Below are positions 33,615 to 42,407 of a DNA stretch of 64,000 nucleotides, piece by piece. The DNA comes from Chelatococcus sp. (GTDB taxonomy: Bacteria > Pseudomonadota > Alphaproteobacteria > Rhizobiales > Beijerinckiaceae): contig QFQY01000010.1 in assembly GCA_003248805.1 (NCBI GenBank), positions 34,082 through 98,081 on the forward strand, written 5' to 3'. The position numbers and the translations under genes are program-made. A model generated the notes under the pieces. The model had not been told where the DNA came from and did no database searches. It saw only the letters and a program-made list of their open reading frames with translations. Numbering within the stretch: the first letter of the stretch is position 1; the number at the start of each line of letters is the position of its first letter.

Positions 33615-35045
33615 ATGGCCGTTTCGAATCGGCCTGTCGGCCGTGTCGGCAAGGATCCTGAATTGATCGCGTTTTTCATCTTGCTGGGCCTCGCCTTCCT
33701 CGCCGGCGGGATCGCCGCGATCGTGGACGGCTTGCCCTATCTGGTTCTCGAACGCGGCTTCACCCAGGTCATCATCGGAACCACGGTCGCCGTCGCCGGC
33801 GTGTTGCTCCTCGCCATGAGCTGGCTGCTCGTCGAGCTGCGCCGTGTTCGCAAGGCGCTGGCTGCGTCTCCCGCGCTTTCGGCACGCGGCGAGGCCGTTC
33901 TTGCCGAGCGCGCTTCCGGCGTCGCCGTTCCGATCGCCGTCGGCGCTGCCGGCGCGACGGCAGCCGCAGCCGCTGCGACTGCCGCAGGGGACGCGACCGA
34001 TTCGCCTGACGCTGGCGCTCCGGCCCCGCAACCGGATCTCTTCGGCTCGCTGGTCGCCGAGCATGCGAGGCGGGATGAGCCCGCCTCGGGTTGGGTCCCC
34101 GCCGCGACGCGCTTCCCGCCCGAGCCGCCACCGCTCTCGGTGCCGGACGAGGCCCCCGCTCCGTCGCCGGAAGTGGCTCCGCCCCCGGTGGAGATCGGGC
34201 ATGCCCGCTTCGCGGTCGGGGCTCTGCCCGTGCCGCCGCCTCTGCTGGAGGCGGACGGCCACGGCGCCCTCTCGCCGGAACCCGCGCCGGACGGGACTGC
34301 CGAGCCGGAACTGCCGGTGGCGCCCGGCTCGCACGAGCTGGAGAACGGGGAGCCCAGGAGAGACGACGAACGCAGCGACGACGAGCGCAGCGAGGACGAC
34401 CGGGACGGCGAGGAGAACACGGCGGAGATGCCCTCTCCCTCGGGGCTCGATGATCTGCGGCTGAGCCTCGAGGACCGGCTGCGGCAGCTCGATGTCACGC
34501 CTGCGGCCGAGAGCAGGCCGGCCCGCGATTCCGTTCGGACGGCCGATGAGCTGGAGCGGGCAGGGGCCTGGATGCAGCGGCCCGCCGATGTCGAAAGCGG
34601 AGCTTCCGTCGCGTCGCGCGAGCCTCAGTCGGTTGTTGCCGGGCCGAGCTGGGACGCCAGCGTCGATGCCGAAGTGGCCTGGACGGTCGAGGTCCCGGCC
34701 GCCGGCACGGAGCAAGAGGCCGAGCGCCTCGAATCCCCGGAGCCTGAAGCGGAGGGCGCTGCGAGCCCGGTCACGCAGGTGCGCGTGCCGGACGAGGAGC
34801 CCGCTGCCGCCGCGAACGACACCCACCCGGAGCCGGCCGGGACGGCGCAGGCTGCCGATGGTCCCGCCGCGCCCGAAGCCTCGGACGAGGGCGTGGTCGG
34901 TGCCTATCAGGTCGGCGACACCTATTTCACCATCTATGCCGATGGCTCGATCCAGGCGCAGACGCCCGATGGCGACTACAGCTTCGGCTCGATGGAAGAG
35001 CTGAAGCTCTTCCTCGCGAGCGAGCGCAACCGGCTCGGGGTCTGA
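33615..35045 (+). CDS. Membrane protein with long acidic disordered region and conserved C-terminus
   Basis: This 476-residue protein has two membrane helices near residues 17-40 and 50-75. About 350 residues of Pro/Ala/Glu-rich low-complexity sequence follow, with acidic/basic repeats (RRDDERSDDERSEDDRDGEE). It ends in a compact segment, VGAYQVGDTYFTIYADGSIQAQTPDG. That tail is the only well-ordered part and may be a small beta-rich domain. Function is unknown. It is divergent from sodB and convergent with oligopeptidase B (stops abut). Confidence 0.8.
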   Translation: MAVSNRPVGRVGKDPELIAFFILLGLAFLAGGIAAIVDGLPYLVLERGFTQVIIGTTVAVAGVLLLAMSWLLVELRRVRKALAASPALSARGEAVLAERASGVAVPIAVGAAGATAAAAAATAAGDATDSPDAGAPAPQPDLFGSLVAEHARRDEPASGWVPAATRFPPEPPPLSVPDEAPAPSPEVAPPPVEIGHARFAVGALPVPPPLLEADGHGALSPEPAPDGTAEPELPVAPGSHELENGEPRRDDERSDDERSEDDRDGEENTAEMPSPSGLDDLRLSLEDRLRQLDVTPAAESRPARDSVRTADELERAGAWMQRPADVESGASVASREPQSVVAGPSWDASVDAEVAWTVEVPAAGTEQEAERLESPEPEAEGAASPVTQVRVPDEEPAAAANDTHPEPAGTAQAADGPAAPEASDEGVVGAYQVGDTYFTIYADGSIQAQTPDGDYSFGSMEELKLFLASERNRLGV

Positions 35046-37199
35046 TCAGGCCGTGCGGCCGGCCACCGCCTGCGGCCAGCCGTCCCCGACCGCCTGGATC
35101 GCGAAGGCATAGGCCAGCGCCGTCTCCTTCAGCGAATCGAAGCGTCCGGCCGAGCCGGCATGGCCGGCGTCCATGTGGGTGTGCAGCATCACCGGCCCGC
35201 CGCCGGTCATCGTGGCCCGCAGGCGCGCGACCCATTTCGCCGGCTCCCAATAGGTCACGCGCGGGTCGGTCAGCCCGGCCATGGCCAGGATTGGCGGATA
35301 GGGCTGCGCCTTGACGTTGTCATAGGGCGAATAGCTGCGGATGGTGTCGAAGGCGGCGCGGTCGCGGATCGGATCGCCCCATTCGGGCCATTCCGGCGGC
35401 GTCAGCGGCAGGGTGTCGTCGAGGATCGTGTTGAGCACGTCGACGAAGGGCACTTCCGCGATGATGCCGGCGAACAGCTCCGGAGCCATGTTGGCGACCG
35501 CGCCCATCAGCATGCCGCCGGCGCTGCCGCCCTCGGCCACGATGCGTCCCCGTGCCGTGAAGCCGCCCTCGGCCAGCGCCTCGGCGGCCGCGATGAAGTC
35601 CGTGAAGGTGTTGGCCTTCTTCTCGCGCTTGCCGTCGAGATACCAGCGCCGGCCCTTCTCGGTGCCGCCGCGCACATGCGCGATCGCGTAAACGAAGCCG
35701 CGATCGACCAGGCTCAGCGGCCGGGTCCGGAACGAGGCCGACATGGCCGAACCATAGGAACCGTAGCCGTAGAGCAGGCAGGGCGCCGAGCCGTCGAGCG
35801 GCGTGTCGGCCCGGTACAGCAGCGAGACGGGCACCTGCTCGCCGTCCTTCGCCGTCGCGAAGATGCGGCGCACGCGATAGGCCTCCGGAACGTGGCCCGA
35901 GGGGACCTCCTGCCGCTTCAGCAGCGTTCGCGCGCCGGTCGCGAGGTCGTAATCGTAGGTCTCGGCGGGCCGCGCCAGGGAGGCGTAGATGAAGCGCAGC
36001 GTGTCGGTGTCGAACTCGTAGCCCGGGCTCATGCCGAGGCCATAGGCCTCCTCCTGGAACGCGATGGCGCTCTCCGCGCCGCTGGCGAGGTCGTGCACGA
36101 CGATCCGCGGCAGGCCTTCCTCGCGCTCCAGCCGGATCAGCCGGCCACGCAGGCAGAGATGGTCGAGGATGAGCCGCCCCGGCTTGTGCGGCACGAGATC
36201 GCGCCAATTCGCGGGAGCCGGGTCGGCCACCGGCGCGGCCATGATCTTGAAGTCCTCTGCGCCGTCCGCATTGGTCAGGATGAGGAAATCCTCGCCGTGG
36301 TGCTCGACCTCGTATTGCCGGCCGGGCGTGCGCGGCGCGATCAGCCTCGGCGTCCCGGCCGGGTCGTGCAGGTCCACGACCCGGACCTCCGAGGTCTCGT
36401 GGTCGCTGATCGAGATCGTCAGGAAGCGGCCGGACTGAGTCTCGTCGATGTCGACGAACATGCCGGCATCGGCCTCGTCATGCAGGCGCTCGTCCTGCTC
36501 CGACGGGGTACCCAGCCTGTGACGGAGCACGCGCGACGGGCGATGGTCGGCGTCGAGGGCGACATAGAAGAAGCTCGCCGAATCGCCGGCCCAGACGATG
36601 TCGCCCGTGCTGTCGCGCACGACATCGTCCCTGTCCCGCCGGCTTTCGAGATCGCGGACCCGGATGCTGTGCAGTTCGGAGCCGGCCTCGTCCGCGCTCC
36701 AGGCGAGCAGGCGATGGTCCGGGCTGTGGGCGGTGTCGCCGAGGTCGAAGAAGTCCTTGCCGGCGGCCAGCGCGTCGGCATCGAGCATGATCTGCTCGCG
36801 GCCCTTGCCGGCGCGCGGCTTGCGGCAGATCAGCGGGTGCTCGCCGCCCTTGCGATACCGCGCATAGTACAGGAACGGCCCGTCGGGCTGCGGGACGCTG
36901 GTATCGTCCTCCTTGATCCGCCCGCGCATTTCGTTGACCAGGAGGCGCTGCAGGGCGCGCGTCGGCGCCATCAGCTTGCGGCAATAGGCGTTTTCGGCGT
37001 CGAGATGCGCCTTGATGTCCGCCGGCAGCACCTCGGGCTCGCGCAGCACGTCCTTCCAGTTCGCGGCGCGCAGCCAGTCGTAGTCGTCCCGCAATGTCAC
37101 GCCGTGCACGACGCTCGTCTTCGGGCGGATGTCGGCGACCGGCGGCTTGGCGCCGCGCTTTCGGGCGGGGGCGCGCGTCTTCGTCTGTTCGGGGGGCAT
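35046..37199 (-). CDS. ptrB: Oligopeptidase B, prolyl oligopeptidase family S9
   Basis: This 717-residue serine peptidase has an N-terminal beta-propeller (roughly 70-430) and a C-terminal alpha/beta-hydrolase domain. The nucleophile elbow is GGSAGGM (about residue 558), the Asp lies in LTDPRVTYWEPAKW, and the His in HTHMDAGHAGSAGR. Oligopeptidase B cleaves short peptides after basic residues in the cytoplasm. The N-terminus carries a Lys/Arg-rich stretch before the usual KTSVVHGVTLRDDYDWLR motif. Confidence 0.93.
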   Translation of the reverse strand: MPPEQTKTRAPARKRGAKPPVADIRPKTSVVHGVTLRDDYDWLRAANWKDVLREPEVLPADIKAHLDAENAYCRKLMAPTRALQRLLVNEMRGRIKEDDTSVPQPDGPFLYYARYRKGGEHPLICRKPRAGKGREQIMLDADALAAGKDFFDLGDTAHSPDHRLLAWSADEAGSELHSIRVRDLESRRDRDDVVRDSTGDIVWAGDSASFFYVALDADHRPSRVLRHRLGTPSEQDERLHDEADAGMFVDIDETQSGRFLTISISDHETSEVRVVDLHDPAGTPRLIAPRTPGRQYEVEHHGEDFLILTNADGAEDFKIMAAPVADPAPANWRDLVPHKPGRLILDHLCLRGRLIRLEREEGLPRIVVHDLASGAESAIAFQEEAYGLGMSPGYEFDTDTLRFIYASLARPAETYDYDLATGARTLLKRQEVPSGHVPEAYRVRRIFATAKDGEQVPVSLLYRADTPLDGSAPCLLYGYGSYGSAMSASFRTRPLSLVDRGFVYAIAHVRGGTEKGRRWYLDGKREKKANTFTDFIAAAEALAEGGFTARGRIVAEGGSAGGMLMGAVANMAPELFAGIIAEVPFVDVLNTILDDTLPLTPPEWPEWGDPIRDRAAFDTIRSYSPYDNVKAQPYPPILAMAGLTDPRVTYWEPAKWVARLRATMTGGGPVMLHTHMDAGHAGSAGRFDSLKETALAYAFAIQAVGDGWPQAVAGRTA

Positions 37200-37542
37200 C
37201 GCTCGTCATCTCCGCCTGCGGTCGCCGCCGACAGGTAGAGACGCGGTACCCCGCTGGCAAGGCGGGCCGGACCTGACGGATGCTTTCCGTACGGAAGGCG
37301 AACAGGTAAAGATTCAGCCATATGCCAAATATTATACCCGAAAGACCGTATTCATTCGCAAAACTTATCTTGCAATGCTGTTGGTGATCTAATAAGCCCG
37401 GTCTCGGTCATCGCAGGCATGATGATTCCGCGTTTCGGTGGAGCGCAGGCCTTGGCTTGAAAAGGTCAAGGACGCAGCCGGTTTCCGGTTGTGCGAACAG
37501 AGCGTCGGTTTGCTGAAGAAGGCGCCAGAGGAGAGAGCAATT
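37200..37542. other. Intergenic region upstream of mucR
   Basis: This 343-bp gap between ptrB and mucR has no gene. Its first part is AT-rich (about 37310-37395), an unusual dip for this DNA, and is the likely promoter and MucR-binding region; MucR proteins prefer AT-rich sites and repress their own gene. The last 40 bp contain GAGGAGAGAG just before the mucR start. No clear palindrome was found. Confidence 0.5.
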
Positions 37543-37959
37543 ATGGCCGACAACGAAGGTTCGGATTTCATCGAGCTGACAGCGGATATTGTTTCCGCCT
37601 ATGTCTCGAACAATTCAGTGCCCGCCTCCGAGCTGCCCGCGCTCATCAACGAGGTCCATGCGGCGCTGAGCCGGGTGGTCGGTGGCGTGGCTCCTGTGGT
37701 GGCGGTGGAGGCTCCCAAGCCCGCCATTCCCGTCAAGAAGTCGATCACGGCCGACTATCTGATCTGTCTCGAAGACGGCAAGAAGTTCAAGTCGCTCAAG
37801 CGGCATCTGCGCACGCAGTACAATATGTCGCCGGAGCAGTATCGCGAGAAGTGGGGCCTGCCGCCCGACTATCCGATGGTCGCGCCGAACTATGCCGAGG
37901 CGCGCTCGCAGCTCGCCAGGAAGATGGGCCTGGGCCAGCAGCGCCGCAAGCGCCGCTGA
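37543..37959 (+). CDS. MucR/Ros family transcriptional regulator
   Basis: This 138-residue H-NS-like regulator of exopolysaccharide, motility and cell-envelope genes has a family N-terminal helix region (IELTADIVSAYVSNNSVPA). The zinc-finger region is CLEDGKKFKSLKRHLRTQYN (residues 75-94). Cys75 and His88 sit at ligand positions; Asp78 replaces the second Cys, as in MucR, and Gln92 replaces the last His of classical Ros/MucR. The C-terminal YREKWGLPPDYPMVAPNYA is canonical. The ATG at 37543 follows GAGGAGAG. Confidence 0.95.
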   Translation: MADNEGSDFIELTADIVSAYVSNNSVPASELPALINEVHAALSRVVGGVAPVVAVEAPKPAIPVKKSITADYLICLEDGKKFKSLKRHLRTQYNMSPEQYREKWGLPPDYPMVAPNYAEARSQLARKMGLGQQRRKRR

Positions 37960-37987
37960 GCGATCGGCCGATATCGATTCGTCTTGC

Positions 37988-38015
37988 GAGCCGCCGGTCT
38001 TCCGGCGGCTCTTTT
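37988..38015 (+). terminator. Terminator after mucR
   Basis: A perfect 10-bp stem GAGCCGCCGG/CCGGCGGCTC with a 4-nt loop (TCTT) is followed by TTTT. Confidence 0.92.
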
Positions 38016-38072
38016 CGTTCGGAGGAGCCCGGCGGGGATTTCCGCGCTGACGGGCTTGTCAGATCGAGAAAA

Positions 38073-38115
38073 GGAATATAGTCCTATATCCTTCGATGGC
38101 GCCGTCTATGGCGCC
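38073..38115. promoter_or_regulatory. Palindrome and direct repeat before the HTH gene
   Basis: GGAATATAG-TC-CTATATCC (38073-38091) is an almost perfect palindrome in otherwise GC-rich DNA. It is followed by two direct copies of ATGGCGCC, at 38096-38103 and 38108-38115, 12 bp apart. The start codon of the HTH gene is 22 bp further on, so these are placed as operator or promoter elements. Autoregulation is inference. Confidence 0.4.
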
Positions 38116-38136
38116 GCACGGGAATGGGAACATAAC

Positions 38137-38508
38137 ATGAACAAAAACGGGAGCGAACTCCGTCTCGGGGAAGCCGGGACGGTCGTGCGGCAGGCCGCGC
38201 TGGCGCGGCTGGCCGAAGTGTCCGTCTCGGCTTTGCTGCGCGTGCCGCCGGTCAGGTTGCGCTCGTCGAAGCGCGGCCGCCGGCCGGTCGCTCGGGCGCG
38301 GCAGATGGCGATGTATCTCGCCCATGTCGGCTTCGGGCTGACCTATACGCGGATCGGAATCTGCTTCGGCCGCGATCGCAGCACGGTCCGCCATGCCTGC
38401 ACGCTGATCGAGGACCGGCGCGACGATCCGGCGCTGGACCTTGCGCTGGCCGCGGCCGAGGCGGGCCTCGTCGCGCTCGGAACCCGTCTCGGGGAGGCGG
38501 TGCGATGA
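38137..38508 (+). CDS. DnaA C-terminal-like helix-turn-helix protein
   Basis: This 123-residue protein's centre (about residues 55-105) reads ARARQMAMYLAHVGFGLTYTRIG and GRDRSTVRHACTLIEDRRDDP, close to domain IV of DnaA (including RDRSTVRHAC, compare the DnaA HHTTVLHAC motif). It lacks the AAA+ ATPase domain. It overlaps the following DUF6456 gene by 4 nt. In Hyphomicrobiales the two are regularly paired. DNA binding is likely; the target is unknown. The ATG at 38137 is chosen, with little ribosome site visible. Confidence 0.75.
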   Translation: MNKNGSELRLGEAGTVVRQAALARLAEVSVSALLRVPPVRLRSSKRGRRPVARARQMAMYLAHVGFGLTYTRIGICFGRDRSTVRHACTLIEDRRDDPALDLALAAAEAGLVALGTRLGEAVR

Positions 38509-39299
38509 GCGGCCTGGACCTGGACGACGACGCCTCCCGACTGCTGCGCCGCCTGCGGGAGCCGGGCCTGTTCGGCACGGTCTCGCCCCTGGGCTGCGGG
38601 CGCCTCGCGCTGTTCCGCCCCTCGGGCACGACGACGCTCGGCGCCGGCTACGCGCCGATGGCCGCGGCCGAGGCGCTGGTCGGGAGCGGAGCCGCGCGCT
38701 GGAGCGGAGGGGGCAAGGCGGCCCGGCTGACCGTCACGGACGCCGCCGCGCCGCCCGAACGGACGGTCGTCCTGGCCGATGACGGCCCTGTCCTGCTCGA
38801 CGAGCGCGAGAGCCCGCTGCTCTGGCTGCATCGGCGGGCGGGCAAGGACGGCAGGCCGCAGATCTCCGACGAGGAGTTCGTCGCGGGCGAGCGCTTCCGG
38901 TCCGATCTCACCCTGGCCCGGATGCTGCCCCGCACGACGATGAACTGGGACGCGGCGCTGACGCCGGAGGAGCGTGCGCCGGGAGGACGCGACGCCTCGG
39001 GAGCATCCGATGCGGCGCTGGCCGCGCGCCAGCGCGTCAGGCGCGCCTGCGACAGGCTCGGGCCGGACCTCTCGGGCCTCGCCATCGATGTCTGCGGCTT
39101 CCTGAAGGGGCTCGACGCCATCGAGCGCGAGCGCCGCTGGCCGGCGCGCTCGGCCAAGGTGGTGCTGCGCCTGGCCCTCGCCGCGCTCGTCGAGCATTAC
39201 GGCATCGCGCCGCCGCAGCGCGGGGGAGGGGGCGGCATCGCGGCCTGGCTCGGGGAGGATGCGCGGCCGCGCATCATGGCGGGCGGGTCGGCGCGTTAG
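38505..39299 (+). CDS. DUF6456 domain protein
   Basis: This 264-residue protein of the DUF6456 type carries the signature ISDEEFVAGERFRSDLTLARM and C-terminal helices (LSGLAIDVCGFLKGLDAIE and SAKVVLRLALAALVEHYG). No membrane segments or catalytic motif are recognised. The start overlaps the HTH gene's stop (ATGA), indicating a two-gene operon. It may assist the HTH protein. A transposon-like intergenic repeat sits directly at its stop. Confidence 0.78.
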   Translation: MSGLDLDDDASRLLRRLREPGLFGTVSPLGCGRLALFRPSGTTTLGAGYAPMAAAEALVGSGAARWSGGGKAARLTVTDAAAPPERTVVLADDGPVLLDERESPLLWLHRRAGKDGRPQISDEEFVAGERFRSDLTLARMLPRTTMNWDAALTPEERAPGGRDASGASDAALAARQRVRRACDRLGPDLSGLAIDVCGFLKGLDAIERERRWPARSAKVVLRLALAALVEHYGIAPPQRGGGGGIAAWLGEDARPRIMAGGSAR

Positions 39300-39346
39300 G
39301 GCATCGGCCCGAAAAGTGGAGCGCGGTTTTCGGAAAAGTCGATGCC
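39300..39346. repeat. RIME-like rhizobial palindromic repeat
   Basis: This 47-bp nested palindrome has outer arms GGCATCG (39300-39306) and CGATGCC (39340-39346). The inner arms are CCGAAAA (39309-39315) and TTTTCGG (39327-39333). The pattern is that of short intergenic repeats dispersed in rhizobial genomes, with ends like GCATCGG and a CGAAAAGTGG core. It begins one base after the DUF6456 stop. Confidence 0.75.
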
Positions 39347-39444
39347 TGGGAAACAGGGACCGTCCGGCAATCCCGCGAGCCCCCATCCTTCGCGAGACCG
39401 CCGGCGCGGCTCTTCGGGATGAGGCTCGGTCGTCGAAAGGGCTC

Positions 39445-39873
39445 TCAGCCGCTGGCTGCGGCCCGCGCATCCGATTTGATGCGCTCGATCATCGCCCGCA
39501 CGCCGTTGGAGCGCTGCGGTGTCAGATGGGCGGCGAGCCCGAGCTTCTCGTAGAGAGGGAAGGCGTCGGTCGCGAGGATGTCCTCGGCCGTATGGCCGGA
39601 ATAGATCGCGAGAGCGAGCGCGACGAGGCCGCGCACGATATGGGCATCGCTGTCGCCGCGGAAATGCAGCACGGTACCGGGTCCGGGTCCGCCTTCCCGC
39701 TGCACGGCCAGCCAGACCTGGCTCGCGCAGCCGCGCACCTTGTTGGCATCGTCATGGCCGCCATCCGGCAGGGGCTCGAGGTCTTTGCCGAGTTCGATCA
39801 GATAGCGATAGCGGTCGTCCCACTCGTCGAGCAGGTCGAAATTGCTGATGATCTCGTCGAGGCCTGTGCTCAT
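39445..39873 (-). CDS. sufE: SufE family sulfur acceptor protein
   Basis: This 142-residue protein has the SufE fold: FDLLDEWDDRYRYLIELGKDLEPLP at the start, the sulfur-accepting Cys in KVRGCASQVWLAV, and RGLVALALAIYSGHTAEDIL near the C-terminus. SufE receives persulfide from the cysteine desulfurase SufS for Fe-S cluster assembly. No other suf genes lie here; in relatives SufE is often alone. Confidence 0.93.
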   Translation of the reverse strand: MSTGLDEIISNFDLLDEWDDRYRYLIELGKDLEPLPDGGHDDANKVRGCASQVWLAVQREGGPGPGTVLHFRGDSDAHIVRGLVALALAIYSGHTAEDILATDAFPLYEKLGLAAHLTPQRSNGVRAMIERIKSDARAAASG

Positions 39874-39981
39874 GGTCCGCCCGTGGCCGGCAACGCTCGC
39901 TGGATCGTGCCGAGGCCGAGCCTCTTCGACCCGCGGGGGCGGCAGGTCAAGCGCTGCGGTGGCCGTCTCCGGTATTTTGCC

Positions 39982-40251
39982 TCAGCGCGGTGGGGCGCGT
40001 CCGCTCGCCGCCGTGGCGGCGAGCGTCAGCAGGCGCTCCCGCGTCTCGGGATCGAGCCCCGCGAGAATCTGGGCCGCCTCGCGGGCCGCGCTGATGGCGC
40101 CGTTGGCACCGCGTAACTCGGTCGGCGCTGCGGAGGCGACATGGTCCTGCGCATGCTGCGGGCGGTCGTGATCGGCCGATCGGCCGCCATGGACCGGAGA
40201 GTTCAGCGCGATCACGCCGATCACCGCCAGGCTTCGCAGGATATAGGCCAT
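39982..40251 (-). CDS. Small membrane-anchored or exported protein
   Basis: The protein is 89 residues. An N-terminal hydrophobic segment (ILRSLAVIGVIALNS) is followed by a hydrophilic Ala-rich chain ending in AREAAQILAGLDPETRERLLTLAATAASG. The segment could be a signal peptide or an anchor. No family is firmly recognised; small proteins of this layout are common next to sufE in Hyphomicrobiales. The ribosome site is weak. Confidence 0.5.
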   Translation of the reverse strand: MAYILRSLAVIGVIALNSPVHGGRSADHDRPQHAQDHVASAAPTELRGANGAISAAREAAQILAGLDPETRERLLTLAATAASGRAPPR

Positions 40252-40570
40252 GCTCGATCCCCGTCACGGAGGCCCCCGCCTCCTGTCCCATCCAGGCGCA
40301 TCATGGACGGGATACGGAAAGATCGCGTCATTTCGGTCGGTCGAATGCGCTTCAAATACCGGCGGCGGTCTTCAGGTTCCGTTCACCTTGCCGGCAACTG
40401 GCGCATGGCCGCCGATGAACCAGGGAATGCAAATTAAGACATTGAAAAATCGAAGGAATAACAAATTTCTGGCGGTTCGGGTGCCCTTCGCTGCGGCTCC
40501 GCCTTAAGTCCGGCTTAAACCGCCCGTGGCCTGATCTGGCGGCGCGGGCGAAAGCGCCCGCCGAGTTCGG
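40252..40570. other. Divergent intergenic region before the histidine kinase
   Basis: This 319-bp gap has no gene. It holds the promoters of two divergent genes. There is a distinct AT-rich stretch at about 40425-40472 (AATGCAAATTAAGACATTG followed by GAAAAATCGAAGGAATAACA). Nothing palindromic beyond chance was found. Confidence 0.5.
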
Positions 40571-42394
40571 ATGTTGCGATTCCTCATGCTGATGACGGCG
40601 CTCAGGATACAGGCTGCGGCCCTCGTGCACGCTTCCGCCTTGCGGAGTGCGCCGGAGCGCCGCGCTCATGAGCGGTTCATTCTCACGGGCCTCCTCGTCG
40701 GCGGCGTAGGGCTCGGGCTCGCGCCCGCCTATCTCGCCTGGCGCGGCACGCTCGGCCCGTTCGAGGCCCTGATCGTCCTCGCCGCGGCCTTGCCGCTGCT
40801 CGCCGTCGTCGTGCTGTCGCGCAGCGGCCGGCTCGATATCGCTCACGCGATGTCGGCAGGGGCCCTGTCGCTCGCCATCGGCGTGCTCGCGGGCGTCACC
40901 GGCGGCGCGGCCTCGCCCCTCCTGCTCTGGCTGGCCGCCGTTCCGCTCGAGGCGATGGCCCTGGGATCGCGGGCCCATGTCGTGCGGGCCGGTCTCGTTG
41001 CGGGGCTCGCCCTGCTCGGCGTCGTCGCTCTCCACCAGGCCGGCCTGCTCGCGGAGCCGCCCTCTTGGGCGGCGGGCACCGTGCCGATGCTGACGGTCCT
41101 GGCGATAGGCCAGGCCATGCTCGCGGCTTGCAGCCTCATCCGCCGCCGCGAGGACGAGCGGCGCGATCACGAGGCCTCGGATGCGCGCGCCCAGCTTCTT
41201 CTCGATCACGTCGGCGATCTCGTCACCTGGCACGATGCCGCGGGCGCCGTCGTCTTCGCCAATGCCGCCTCGCGGGCGCTGGCCGGCGCCGAGCCCCGCG
41301 ACCTGCTGGGGCGCGGGCTTCTCGACCGGGTGCACGTCGCCGACCGCCCGCTTTTCCTGCAGGCTCTGAGCGAGGCGGTGCACGGCGGCGGCAGCGCCAC
41401 GGCCTGCTTTCGCACGCTGTTCGTCCCCCGCGATGCCGAGGGCAGGGGGCGTGCGCCCATGGCGCTTTGGCTCGAAATGCAGGCGCACAAGGTCGACAGC
41501 GCCGGCGCGCGCGATGGTGTCGCGGTCGTCTGCGTCATGCGCGACGTCACGTCCCGGCGCGCGCTGGAGGACGAGCGGGCGCGCGGCCATGCCGAGGCGC
41601 TCAAGGCCAACGATGTCCAGGCCCGCTTCCTGGCGACGGTCAGCCATGAGCTGCGCACGCCGCTCAACGCCATCATCGGTTTCTCCGAGATGCTCAGCGC
41701 CGAGGAGTTCGAGCGACTCGGTTGGGAAAAGCGGCAGGAATATGCGCGGATCGTCCACGCCTCGGGCCTTCATCTGCTGGATGTCGTCAACACGCTGCTC
41801 GATGTCTCCAAGATCGAGAGCGGCGCCATGACGATCGAGCCCGAGGGGCTCGATCTCGGCGCGGTCGTCGACGGCTGCTGCGATCTGCTGGCCCTGCGTG
41901 CCAAGGACGAGAACATCGCGCTCGAGCGCGTGATCGGCGCGAACCTGCCGGCTGTGACGGGCGATCGCCGCGCGCTGAAGCAGATCGTCATCAATCTTCT
42001 CTCCAACGCGATCAAGTTCACGCCTGCGGGCGGCCGTGTGGTCGTCGCGCTGGTGCGCGACGGCGACGTCATGGACCTGTCGGTTTCCGACACGGGCATC
42101 GGGATCTGCGCCAGCGACCTGCCGCGCCTCGGCGATCCGTTCTTCCAGGCGAAGGCCTCCTATGACCGCAGCTATGAGGGCACCGGCCTCGGTCTGTCCG
42201 TCGTGCGCGGCCTCGTCGGCCTGCATGGCGGGCGCCTGACCGTCGAGAGCGCGCCCGGCATCGGCACGCGCGTCTCCGTCCGGCTGCCGATCAAGGGCAA
42301 GGAGCCCGCGGCCCAGCCCGCCACGATCGCGACCTTCGCGCGTGCCCCCCGTCGTGGGCTCGACACGAAAGAGCCGTTCCGTCTGACCGCCTGA
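40571..42394 (+). CDS. Membrane-bound PAS sensor histidine kinase
   Basis: This 607-residue protein has five or six hydrophobic segments in residues 35-195 and a PAS domain (about 210-345; LLDHVGDLVTWHDAAGAVVFANA). The kinase core has the H-box FLATVSHELRTPLNAIIGF (His about residue 361), the N-box INLLSNAIKFTPAGG, and G-boxes VSDTGIGI and GTGLGLSVVRG. The layout resembles DivJ-type cell-cycle kinases, but the response regulator is not nearby. It is followed 13 bp later by a small membrane protein gene. Confidence 0.93.
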   Translation: MLRFLMLMTALRIQAAALVHASALRSAPERRAHERFILTGLLVGGVGLGLAPAYLAWRGTLGPFEALIVLAAALPLLAVVVLSRSGRLDIAHAMSAGALSLAIGVLAGVTGGAASPLLLWLAAVPLEAMALGSRAHVVRAGLVAGLALLGVVALHQAGLLAEPPSWAAGTVPMLTVLAIGQAMLAACSLIRRREDERRDHEASDARAQLLLDHVGDLVTWHDAAGAVVFANAASRALAGAEPRDLLGRGLLDRVHVADRPLFLQALSEAVHGGGSATACFRTLFVPRDAEGRGRAPMALWLEMQAHKVDSAGARDGVAVVCVMRDVTSRRALEDERARGHAEALKANDVQARFLATVSHELRTPLNAIIGFSEMLSAEEFERLGWEKRQEYARIVHASGLHLLDVVNTLLDVSKIESGAMTIEPEGLDLGAVVDGCCDLLALRAKDENIALERVIGANLPAVTGDRRALKQIVINLLSNAIKFTPAGGRVVVALVRDGDVMDLSVSDTGIGICASDLPRLGDPFFQAKASYDRSYEGTGLGLSVVRGLVGLHGGRLTVESAPGIGTRVSVRLPIKGKEPAAQPATIATFARAPRRGLDTKEPFRLTA

Positions 42395-42407
42395 CCGAGA
42401 GCAGAGT

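Noticed and set aside
35160..37238. 692-residue plus-strand frame opposite oligopeptidase B
   Set aside because: The opposite strand encodes all catalytic motifs of oligopeptidase B; this frame has none.
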